From Gammaproteobacteria bacterium UBA6968 (GTDB lineage: Bacteria; Pseudomonadota; Gammaproteobacteria; Pseudomonadales; Azotimanducaceae): DNA of 9,164 nucleotides. Shown here piece by piece: positions 1 to 6,409 of this stretch. The notes under the pieces were generated by a model, which saw only the letters and a program-made list of their open reading frames with translations, was not told the DNA's origin and ran no database searches. Position 1 is the first letter of the stretch, and each line of letters opens with the position of its first letter. The translations under genes and the position numbers were made by a program. The DNA lies in NCBI GenBank assembly GCA_002450255.1, contig DJYW01000062.1, forward strand, positions 983-10,146, read 5' to 3'.

Positions 1-168
1 TTTCGCGTTTAGCCGCGGGCGCTTTTACCGCGTGGCTGCCAAGCCGCGGGTTGGCTTTGTGCAAGCTTATATTCGAGTTCATACTATGCCGGCACTTCAG
101 TTGCAGCGCGCCAACTTGCATTAAGGCGGTTCAGAGTTTTCATAACAACGACTCGCTGCGGCGCATGA
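1..168. other. Leader region with no gene; GC-rich repeat and weak hairpin
   Basis: I see no credible gene here. The nine-base word AGCCGCGGG occurs twice (11-19 and 42-50). Around the second copy GCCAA (38-42) can pair with TTGGC (51-55), or alternatively AAGCC (41-45) with GGCTT (53-57), followed by a few T. This could be the weak end of a gene lying to the left, but the stem is only five pairs. An open frame from 51 to 287 has no SD site and runs past the start of the next gene, so I leave it out. Confidence 0.3.
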
Positions 169-195
169 TTGGACCCGGCAATATCCGCCTATACT
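169..195 (+). promoter_or_regulatory. Possible sigma-70 promoter for the acyl-CoA dehydrogenase
   Basis: TATACT at 190-195 is five of six bases of the -10 consensus. TTGGAC at 169-174 could serve as the -35, although the 15-base spacer is short. ATTG (168-171) and CAAT (179-182) form a small inverted repeat inside the element that might bind a regulator. The predicted transcript would begin near 202, giving a leader of about 40 bases. Family knowledge suggests fatty-acid regulators often control such genes, but I cannot match a named operator. Confidence 0.4.
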
Positions 196-240
196 GTCGC
201 CCGCAAGCCGGTTTATTGATCAACTTTGAGGGGAACCGTT

Positions 241-1398
241 ATGACCGCTATTTTCGAAAACTACACATCACCCTGGTTAAACGATGAGCTGCGAATTCTG
301 CAGGATTCGGCAAAAAAGTTCTTTGAGCAGGAAATGGTTCCACATCAGGAGCGTTGGATCGAGCAGGGCCAACTCGACAAAGAAGCGTGGCACAAAGCAG
401 GCCAAGCAGGTTTGCTCTGCGCCGCAGTCAGCAGCGAATACGGCGGCGGCGGCGGCGATTTCCGTCATGAAACGGTCATTATGGAAGAGCAAATGCGAGC
501 TGGCATTGGCGGTTTTGGCAACCAGGTGCATAGCCAAATCGTGGTGCCTTATATAGTGGAATACGGCACTCAGGCGCAGAAAGAACAATGGCTGCCCAAA
601 TTAACGAGCGGCGAGTGGGTTGGCGCCATTGCTATGACGGAGCCAAACACTGGCTCGGATTTGCAAAGCGTGAGAACCTCTGCACTTCGCGATGGTGACG
701 ACTATGTCATCAACGGCAGTAAAACCTATATCAGCAACGGCCAGCTTTGCGACTTGATCATTGTGGTCGCAAAAACCGATCCAAATCTCGGTGCTAAGGG
801 CATCAGTCTCATCGTCGCAGAGACCAGCCGCGAAGGCTTCAAGCGCGGGCGCAATCTGAAAAAACTGGGACAACCGTCATCCGATACATCAGAGTTGTTT
901 TTCGACGCCTGTCGCGTGCCTATCACGAATCGGTTGGGCGACAGCGAGGGCCATGGCTTTGCCCAGTTGATGCAACAGCTGCCGCAAGAACGCCTCGGTA
1001 TTGCCCAAGCCGCCGTCGTCGATATGGAGCGCGCAATCGAGTTGACCCTCGACTTTGTGAAAGAGCGTCGTGCTTTTGGGCAACGTATTTTAGATTTTCA
1101 AAACACAAAATTTAAACTCGCAGAGTGTAAAACGGAGGCTCTGATCGCCAGAACCTTCGTCGATCAATGTCTGGTCAAACACCTCGCCGGCGAATTAGAT
1201 GCCTCAACGGCATCTATGGCAAAGTACTGGGCGACCGAGAAACAAAATCAAATCATTGATACCTGTCTGCAATTACACGGCGGCGCGGGCTACATGGACG
1301 AGTACCCTATTTCGCGCATGTACCGAGATGCTCGGGTTCAACCTATATACGGTGGCACTAACGAGATCATGAAGGAGTTGATCAGCCGCACGTTATAG
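241..1398 (+). CDS. Acyl-CoA dehydrogenase, LCAD/isovaleryl catalytic type
   Basis: FAD-dependent enzyme that introduces the alpha-beta double bond into an acyl-CoA, the first step of a beta-oxidation round, passing electrons to an electron-transfer flavoprotein; expected in the cytoplasm. The 385 residues match the family length and show all three domains. The first signature is AMTEPNTGSD (131-140), the FAD-site RRAFGQ is at 276-281, and the second signature runs from HGGAGYMDEYP to the C-terminus. The usual catalytic glutamate of the Y-E-G-T motif is glycine (YGGT, G371). The alternative base used by long-chain and isovaleryl enzymes is present as E250 in LPQERL. This and the C-terminal VQPIYGGTNEIMKELI match my memory of mammalian LCAD. 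The ATG at 241 follows GAGGGGA at 228-234; an in-frame TTG at 226 would lie on that SD and is unlikely. The exact substrate is unknown; branched or long acyl chains are plausible. Confidence 0.95.
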   Translation: MTAIFENYTSPWLNDELRILQDSAKKFFEQEMVPHQERWIEQGQLDKEAWHKAGQAGLLCAAVSSEYGGGGGDFRHETVIMEEQMRAGIGGFGNQVHSQIVVPYIVEYGTQAQKEQWLPKLTSGEWVGAIAMTEPNTGSDLQSVRTSALRDGDDYVINGSKTYISNGQLCDLIIVVAKTDPNLGAKGISLIVAETSREGFKRGRNLKKLGQPSSDTSELFFDACRVPITNRLGDSEGHGFAQLMQQLPQERLGIAQAAVVDMERAIELTLDFVKERRAFGQRILDFQNTKFKLAECKTEALIARTFVDQCLVKHLAGELDASTASMAKYWATEKQNQIIDTCLQLHGGAGYMDEYPISRMYRDARVQPIYGGTNEIMKELISRTL

Positions 1399-1465
1399 AG
1401 CGTGCAGGAATCCTGACCAGGCCCAGCAAACAGCGCGTTACTAATTTAGAAATTGAAGAACAATC

Positions 1466-1484
1466 TGGAGAAGAAATTGGAGAA
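1466..1484 (+). promoter_or_regulatory. Duplicated ribosome-binding motif before the YceI gene
   Basis: TGGAGAA occurs twice, at 1466-1472 and 1478-1484, twelve bases apart in a purine-rich leader. Only the second copy is well spaced from the ATG at 1489. The first might act as a standby ribosome site or be a by-product of a short local duplication. Confidence 0.4.
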
Positions 1485-1488
1485 CAAA

Positions 1489-2088
1489 ATGCAAAACGCC
1501 CTCTCGCTCATTATGCCTGCACTTTGTTGGCTGGCGTCACTCTGTTCGCTGGCGGCGCCGCTCAATGCCGCAGCCTGGCAACTGGATAACGCCAGCTCGC
1601 AGCTCACGTTTATTACCACCAAGGCAATCCACGTGAGCGAGCAGCACCGCTTTGAAAAACTCGATGGCGCTGTGGCAGATGACGGTAGCGTCTCTTTGAG
1701 CATTGATTTAGCCAGCGTTGAAACGCTCATTCCGATTCGCAATGAGCGCATGCGCGAGATGTTGTTTCGCGTCGCCGATTATCCGAGCGCCAGCTTGACC
1801 ACCGCGGTCGATATAGAGAGCCTCGCCGGCATGGCGCCAGGGCAGAGCCAAGATTTAGATCTGTCAGGACAAATCGCGATCAGCGGTGGTTCGACAAGCG
1901 TGGACCTGTTTGTCACCGTGATGAAATTAGCTGACGGCTCGGTCCAGGTTACTTCACGGCAACCCGTGTTAGTCACCGCGGCTTCGGTCGATTTAGTGGC
2001 AGGCGTCGAGATGTTGCGCGAAGTCGCAGGATTGCCGTCGATAAGCCACACGGTGCCGGTCAGCTTCACTCTTAACTTTAAGTCTTAG
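1489..2088 (+). CDS. YceI-like periplasmic lipid-binding protein
   Basis: The 199-residue product begins with a signal peptide: a hydrophobic stretch at about 4-24, then small residues (PLNAAAW) giving likely cleavage near residue 26-29. C19 is preceded by leucine, so there is no proper lipobox and the protein should be soluble in the periplasm. The mature part is a YceI lipocalin-like barrel: WQLDNASSQLTF (30-41), then TTKAIHVSEQHRFEKLDG (43-60), then IRNERMREMLF (83-93), which matches the family's R-x-E-R-M segment. Family members bind isoprenoids or other lipids; none is a known enzyme. The ATG at 1489 has GGAG at 1479-1482, six bases away. A TTG at 1453 would add twelve charged residues before the signal peptide, so I reject it. 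The gene follows the dehydrogenase by 90 bases with no terminator between, so they may share a transcript. The ligand is unknown. Confidence 0.9.
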   Translation: MQNALSLIMPALCWLASLCSLAAPLNAAAWQLDNASSQLTFITTKAIHVSEQHRFEKLDGAVADDGSVSLSIDLASVETLIPIRNERMREMLFRVADYPSASLTTAVDIESLAGMAPGQSQDLDLSGQIAISGGSTSVDLFVTVMKLADGSVQVTSRQPVLVTAASVDLVAGVEMLREVAGLPSISHTVPVSFTLNFKS

Positions 2089-2125
2089 CGCCGGTTGTCT
2101 ACCAAAGCCATAACAGAGGAACCTC

Positions 2126-2344
2126 ATGCACGCCGGAATGCACCAAAAATTTGTGTGGGAAATCGTAAATCAGGAACTGGTCATTGGCTGCGCTGATCGG
2201 CGCTTAGGGGAATTGCTCCGTTTGCCCGCCGAGATGCGCTTCAATAATGACGAGCAAGCCACTTGGTTTGCCCAGGGACGCATCGATATGCACATTGACG
2301 AGTTGCAGGCGAAGGAAGAAACCTTGCGTCAGGCGCGTGAATAA
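2126..2344 (+). CDS. Small hypothetical protein, 72 residues
   Basis: I do not recognise this protein. It starts at an ATG preceded by AGAGGAA at a good distance and lies 37 bases after the YceI stop, so it is probably co-transcribed. It is soluble, with no signal peptide or membrane segment. The N-terminal half (FVWEIVNQELVIG) looks beta-like, and the last 20 or so residues (DELQAKEETLRQARE) form a charged helix that could be a short coiled coil. There is no cysteine pair or obvious metal site. An in-frame ATG at codon 5 is a possible alternative start. The SD site and spacing favour a real gene, but only conservation in relatives would settle it. Confidence 0.55.
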   Translation: MHAGMHQKFVWEIVNQELVIGCADRRLGELLRLPAEMRFNNDEQATWFAQGRIDMHIDELQAKEETLRQARE

Positions 2345-2619
2345 GCGGAACCACTAGCCAATCGGCCGACCGCATCACTGCCGCGATGCCATCGCCGCAG
2401 TTTGGTCACCACGCATCCCTGGGGCGCGTTTAAGCAATCCAAGGCGGCATCCCGAAGCTCTATGTCATGCGGCACTGTTTGCGATCCGGGTATTGCCGCA
2501 CGGCGACCATTTAATCGAGACCCGTTAGAGCAACTGTGCCGGCGCAGACCTGAAAGCCCTCGCAAGGTCATTTATACTTACGACCGACATCCAATTTTAC
2601 TTCGCGACACAGACTGACT
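2345..2619. other. 275-base gap with an inverted repeat and the next promoter
   Basis: No supported gene lies here; open frames on both strands lack SD sites and recognisable content. TGCGGCA (2468-2474) and TGCCGCA (2494-2500) form a perfect seven-base inverted repeat with a 19-base loop. It has no T tract, so it is a weak terminator at best. The right end carries the promoter listed separately. Confidence 0.35.
2550..2578 (+). promoter_or_regulatory. Likely sigma-70 promoter for the hydrolase-fusion pair
   Basis: TATACT at 2573-2578 is a good -10 box. CTGAAA at 2550-2555 matches four of six -35 bases at the ideal 17-base spacing. The transcript would begin near 2585, about 35 bases before the hydrolase ATG. 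Confidence 0.5.
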
Positions 2620-3504
2620 ATGGCTGAATCAATTCCAGGACCAACCTCTCATACTTACTTTTCGCAACGCCTGCGATTGCACTACGTAGACTGGGGCAAT
2701 CCCGAGGCACCACCGATGATCCTGATTCACGGCGGTCGTGACCACTGTCGCAATTGGGACTGGGTAGCCGAACAGCTGCGTGACGACTATCACATTATCG
2801 CACCCGATTTACGCGGACACGGCGACAGTCAATGGATGGTGGGCGGCGCCTATAATCACATTGACTACGTGTATGACATTGCGCAGCTTTTGCATCAGAA
2901 AGAGATGCGCGACATTACCGTTATCGGCCATTCTTTGGGCGGCTCTATCTCTCTGCTGTATACCGCACTGTACCCTGATTGGGTCAAAAAGCTGGTGGTG
3001 ATTGAAGGCATGGGACCGCCGCCATCGATGCTTAAGGAGCGAATGAAGCAGACGATGGATGAGCGCCTGCATAACTGGATTGCAGACCTCCGGAAACTCT
3101 CCGGGCGACAGGTGCGGCGCTATGCGACACTGGATGAAGCAGTACAACGAATGCAGGAAGAAAATCCGCATCTGTCGCAAGCGCAAGCCTTTCACTTGAC
3201 CGTACACGGCAGTAATCAAAACGAAGACGGAACCTACAGCTGGAAATTCGACAATTATGTTCGATCGTTTCCGCCATCAGGAATCGCCTTTGAGGAAACC
3301 GCCAAGCTCTATGGGCGCATTACCTCGCCAACCCTTTTGATACGCGGATTGGAGTCCTGGGCCAGTGATCCAGTCGCCGACGGCCGAACCGAGAGATTCA
3401 ACTGCGACTTAGAGGTCGAAGCATTCGCAGACGCAGGACATTGGGTACAGCACGATCAGCTCGATGGTTTTGTGGCGCGAGTCCGCCAATTCCTGGCAGA
3501 TTAA
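2620..3504 (+). CDS. Alpha/beta-fold hydrolase
   Basis: A 294-residue soluble hydrolase of the large alpha/beta family that cleaves ester, thioester, epoxide or carbon-carbon bonds. The oxyanion motif HGG is at 37-39, followed by the typical N-W-D. DLRGHGDS (63-70) is the family's second signature. The nucleophile elbow is GHSLGG (103-108) with S105 as the nucleophile, and the catalytic histidine is H274 in AGHW. The acid is less certain: E245 or D250 in the segment RGLESWASDP. Residues of about 130-225 form a helical cap that sets the substrate. A serine nucleophile rules out a haloalkane dehalogenase or classical epoxide hydrolase, which use aspartate. No signal peptide is seen. The ATG at 2620 has no clear SD site, so expression may be modest or the leader may matter. 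The next gene starts three bases after its stop. The substrate cannot be named. Confidence 0.93.
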   Translation: MAESIPGPTSHTYFSQRLRLHYVDWGNPEAPPMILIHGGRDHCRNWDWVAEQLRDDYHIIAPDLRGHGDSQWMVGGAYNHIDYVYDIAQLLHQKEMRDITVIGHSLGGSISLLYTALYPDWVKKLVVIEGMGPPPSMLKERMKQTMDERLHNWIADLRKLSGRQVRRYATLDEAVQRMQEENPHLSQAQAFHLTVHGSNQNEDGTYSWKFDNYVRSFPPSGIAFEETAKLYGRITSPTLLIRGLESWASDPVADGRTERFNCDLEVEAFADAGHWVQHDQLDGFVARVRQFLAD

Positions 3505-3507
3505 GAG

Positions 3508-4578
3508 ATGCACTCTCATGCCAACCGATTGGCAGCCTCTAGTTGGTGTGGCGTCTTTTACGTCACCGGCGGCGGCATTTCATTTTTAGCCGATATATTG
3601 ACTACGCCCGGTGCATCGAAAACCCTGCTCGACGCAAGCATTCCCTACTCAACGTCCGCGCTGGAAGACTTATTACATGTATCAGTTGATCAGGCGGTCG
3701 CTACCGAGACCGCACGTAGTCTGGGCATGGCGGCCTACCAACGGGCGAAGCAACTGAACAGCCCCCAACCCTTCGGATTTGGCGTCACTGCAACGCTAAC
3801 GACAGACCGTGAGAAGAAAGGCGCCACACGCGCGCACTGGGCAATACAAACTCAGTCGGATACTTGGGCGTTTGAACTCGAGCTGGACACAGCGGAGTCA
3901 CGTGAAGCCCAAGAGCAGACGCTGAATGAGGCTTGCTGGCAGAGTATCAATGCTGTGTTATTGCAATCTGCACCGTTGCCTAGTGGCGCGAACCACCAAC
4001 AGGCTGATGCAAACTGGCAACAGTTGCTCGCTCACTCGCCGCACACCTGGTGCAACAAAACCCATGCGGGGCAGCTGCTGTTACCTGGAGCATTCAATCC
4101 ACAACATGCGGGGCATCGCGGCATGCTGGAGACAGCCGAAACGATTACCGGTTTACCCGGCGCCTATGAACTATGTGTCCGGAATGTCGACAAACCTAAT
4201 CTCGACTATCTAACCATGGCCGAGAGAGTCAGCGCGATTAGCGACCGGCCAGTTTGGCTGACCAATTTAGGCAGTTTTGTCGACAAGGCAGAGGCATTCC
4301 CAAAAGCGACCTTCGCTGTCGGCATCGACACTCTACAGCGTGTTGCAGAGGCTCGCTTCTATCGCGACAGCGCCGCAGAAATGGCTTTGGCTTTTCGGCT
4401 CATGGGTGAGCTTGGCATCCGCTTTCTGGTGTTCGGGCGACGCCAAGGGAATCGTTTCGTCACCTGTGATGATCTGACTTTACCGGATGCGTTGCGACGC
4501 TTATGCGAGCCTGTCAGCGAGGATCAATATCGCTCTGATCTATCTTCTACAGCACTGCGGAAAGCACGTAAGCCATAA
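3508..4578 (+). CDS. CinA-C-like domain fused to HxGH nucleotidylyltransferase
   Basis: A 356-residue two-domain protein. Residues of about 15-155 resemble the C-terminal domain of CinA and the NMN deamidase PncC: a glycine-rich TGGG (20-23), TPGAS (33-37), IPYSTSAL close to the family's V-x-Y-S-N-x-A-K, and GVTATLTTD (92-100) in place of the GxTGxAGP loop. The family's A-E-S-C-T-G-G motif is altered (FYVTGGG), so the usual first serine is not evident, while S37 and T94 could match other active-site positions. Residues of about 189-356 are a nucleotidylyltransferase: GAFNPQHAGH (194-203) holds the HxGH ATP site, and LSSTALR (345-351) is the family's SSTxxR motif, so this half looks active. 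In known pathways PncC makes nicotinate mononucleotide from NMN and a NadD-like enzyme adenylates it; a fusion doing both steps is my inference. Three bases separate it from the hydrolase stop, suggesting translational coupling. A cytidylyltransferase role is an alternative. Confidence 0.85.
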   Translation: MHSHANRLAASSWCGVFYVTGGGISFLADILTTPGASKTLLDASIPYSTSALEDLLHVSVDQAVATETARSLGMAAYQRAKQLNSPQPFGFGVTATLTTDREKKGATRAHWAIQTQSDTWAFELELDTAESREAQEQTLNEACWQSINAVLLQSAPLPSGANHQQADANWQQLLAHSPHTWCNKTHAGQLLLPGAFNPQHAGHRGMLETAETITGLPGAYELCVRNVDKPNLDYLTMAERVSAISDRPVWLTNLGSFVDKAEAFPKATFAVGIDTLQRVAEARFYRDSAAEMALAFRLMGELGIRFLVFGRRQGNRFVTCDDLTLPDALRRLCEPVSEDQYRSDLSSTALRKARKP

Positions 4579-4634
4579 TACTGCGGCCAAACGAGTTGAA
4601 AACCATTCGCCACGCCGTTCAACCTATCTCGACC

Positions 4635-4664
4635 GACGCCACAGCGTCCTGTACTAACGTTTTC
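4635..4664 (+). terminator. Weak candidate terminator after the fusion gene
   Basis: GACGC (4635-4639) and GCGTC (4644-4648) form a five-pair GC stem with a CACA loop. A T-rich stretch (TTTTCCTT) follows only after about eleven bases, which is further than in typical intrinsic terminators. Confidence 0.22.
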
Positions 4665-4728
4665 CTTATCGCGCATTAACTAGACCCCCAAACCTGCCAT
4701 AACCAAGCTGCGTGCAGGCCATGCTGTG

Positions 4729-4748
4729 CACTTGCGGCACGGCAAGTG
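4729..4748 (-). terminator. Perfect stem-loop after the MATE gene
   Basis: CACTTGC (4729-4735) pairs fully with GCAAGTG (4742-4748) around the six-base loop GGCACG. It sits 18 bases beyond the MATE stop codon, in the gap between two converging genes. It has no T tract on either strand, so it may protect the 3' end or help Rho-dependent ending rather than act as a classic terminator. Confidence 0.35.
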
Positions 4749-4766
4749 AGCCCGCGCGGCGAACCG

Positions 4767-6209
4767 TTACGCTTGCTCAGTGAAATTCTGCACGACAGTC
4801 TTCCAACGGCCGCGCTGAAACCGCCATAAGAGCATGATGGCCTTCAGCACGTAGTCGCCGATCAGCGCTGCGTAAACCCATACGACTGGTAGGCCCATAT
4901 AAGTTGCGACAGCAGCCAGTCCACAGCGCATAACCAATAGCCCGGCAAACGTCGCAATCAATGGAAAACGCGTATCGCCGGCACCGCGCAATGAACCGCC
5001 AATCGCGAACTCTACCGCCATCAGCGGCATCATCGCTCCGAGAACATAAATAAATTGCACCGTCAGGCGCACCGTTGTTGGCGCATCACCGATAAAATAC
5101 AGGGCCAGATCTTCTGCTGCATAAACGATGATGGTGCCAAGCACCCCCATTGATAGCATCGCCAATGAGAGGGCGCGCCAGCCGCTACGCGTTGCAGCCT
5201 GCGGATCGTTCGCGCCGAGATGCTGACCGACCAAAGTTGAACCCGCAATGGAGAATCCAAAACCGACGGTGAAACAAAGGGCTAATATGTTGACTCCAAT
5301 ACCGTATGCCGCGAACGCTTCCATACCGTAAAAACGCCCGATCAGGATCAAGAAGATAAAGAAACCAGACTGAAAAACAGCCTGCTCTAGAGCGGCTGGG
5401 TAACCAATTTCCAAGAGTCGGCGTAATCTGGGTTTCCGCCACCAGCCGCCGGAGACATGCCGTAAGCGAAATTTTTCTTTGCCCCACAGGACAAGTAGGA
5501 TGAGTGATCCAGTGGTAAATGCGAGGCCCATTGCCACCGCGGAGCCGGCGACCCCCATACCCGGTATACCCCAGTAGCCGAATATAAAAATGTACAGTAA
5601 AGGTAGGTTAACGATATTAATGCCACCCGCGATCCACAGAGGCGACCAGGCATCTCCGGATGCGCGGAGCGCAGCGCTGAGGATGAACAAGACCGCAAAG
5701 GACACGTTAAATATCGAAAGCCAACGGATATAATCAGCAGCCATATCGAGCGCACCCGCATCCAGCCCAAACACCGAGGCCATCGGTCGCGCAAAAATCA
5801 CCCCGGCGAGCAAAATAAAGGCGGCCATACAACCCGCTAGCGCCAGCGAAGCCATGGTGACACGGTTAGCCTCAGTATAATCTCCCGCACCCCAGGCGCG
5901 TGCCACCAACGCAGTAGTGCCTGCAGAGATCGCGAACATCAGGGCCTGCAAAGCGAAGAAAATACGTTGCCCTGCACCAAGCGCCGCCAGCGCCTCCGGA
6001 CCGAGGTCGCCGACAAATTTCGTTTGCACCATGCCGACAAGGGTATAGCCCAAATTGCCGAGAATACTGGGTAGCGCAAGCTGCCAGATGGTTGGTTGGA
6101 CGAAACTCGGTTTCGTCTGGTCGTTATCTGCACCCACAGCGGGCACGGCAGAGGTCGCAGCCGATCCGCCAGAGTGAGTTTCATCTGTATGAGATTGATC
6201 TTGCGCCAT
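4767..6209 (-). CDS. MATE-family multidrug efflux transporter
   Basis: A 480-residue inner-membrane antiporter that exports cationic or other small compounds using a sodium or proton gradient. It has about twelve hydrophobic segments between residues 40 and 465 and shows the family's internal duplication. The N-half VARAWGAGD (102-110) and RASGDAWSPLW (182-192) echo the C-half VGQHLGAND (327-335) and RGAGDTRFPLI (408-418). Length fits the NorM/DinF-type group. The first 35 residues are hydrophilic, rich in Ser, Thr, Asp and His, and precede the first membrane helix; such a tail is not needed for transport. The ATG has AAGGGA five to six bases upstream on its strand, supporting this start. It is divergent from the crotonase gene and convergent with the fusion gene, so it is probably a single-gene unit. 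The substrate is unknown; export of a toxic pathway intermediate would suit the neighbours but is inference. Confidence 0.95.
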   Translation of the reverse strand: MAQDQSHTDETHSGGSAATSAVPAVGADNDQTKPSFVQPTIWQLALPSILGNLGYTLVGMVQTKFVGDLGPEALAALGAGQRIFFALQALMFAISAGTTALVARAWGAGDYTEANRVTMASLALAGCMAAFILLAGVIFARPMASVFGLDAGALDMAADYIRWLSIFNVSFAVLFILSAALRASGDAWSPLWIAGGINIVNLPLLYIFIFGYWGIPGMGVAGSAVAMGLAFTTGSLILLVLWGKEKFRLRHVSGGWWRKPRLRRLLEIGYPAALEQAVFQSGFFIFLILIGRFYGMEAFAAYGIGVNILALCFTVGFGFSIAGSTLVGQHLGANDPQAATRSGWRALSLAMLSMGVLGTIIVYAAEDLALYFIGDAPTTVRLTVQFIYVLGAMMPLMAVEFAIGGSLRGAGDTRFPLIATFAGLLVMRCGLAAVATYMGLPVVWVYAALIGDYVLKAIMLLWRFQRGRWKTVVQNFTEQA

Positions 6210-6409
6210 GATCCCTTGGTGCGCTGAAGGCGGGCCTGCTTAAATGCCTTGTAACATGCTTATTTATTTTTAGTAGTGATGTCGCTCATGAATCTGCTGT
6301 TGTGCATATGTAGCGAGTCATTGCAGCCCGGAGAGCTTTTTTCTGCTTGGCTCAAGGCAAGTCGATAAGAGTAACATGTCCGCGTTAGTTTTGGATTCTA
6401 GGAGACGAA
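6210..6409. promoter_or_regulatory. Divergent control region between MATE and crotonase genes
   Basis: This 200-base gap must carry promoters in both directions. It is AT-rich near 6260-6275 and holds a T run at 6338-6343. I cannot pick a convincing -35/-10 pair for either gene. A small inverted repeat CTTG-gct-CAAG lies at 6346-6356. AGGAG at 6400-6404, five bases before the ATG, is the crotonase ribosome site. No autoregulator gene sits next to it. Confidence 0.5.

Noticed and set aside
226..240. TTG start five codons upstream of the dehydrogenase ATG
   Set aside because: It overlaps the ribosome site that serves the ATG at 241.
51..287. 78-residue open frame on the plus strand
   Set aside because: No SD site, cysteine-rich unlikely composition, and it overlaps the start of the dehydrogenase in another frame.
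1453..1488. TTG-initiated N-terminal extension of the YceI protein
   Set aside because: It would place twelve charged residues ahead of the signal peptide, while the ATG at 1489 has a well-spaced SD.
2468..2500. Inverted repeat considered as an intrinsic terminator
   Set aside because: The 19-base loop and missing T tract make this weak; kept only as a note in the gap entry.
2329..2617. Overlapping open frames on both strands in the gap before the hydrolase
   Set aside because: No SD sites, arginine- and serine-rich shadow composition, no recognisable domain; the plus-strand frame runs through the promoter.
2809..3277. Long minus-strand frames inside the hydrolase gene
   Set aside because: Antisense shadows of a well-supported gene with no family resemblance.
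5063..5794. Alternative minus-strand frames within the MATE gene
   Set aside because: The main frame has clear MATE motifs across its full length; the others are frame-shifted shadows.
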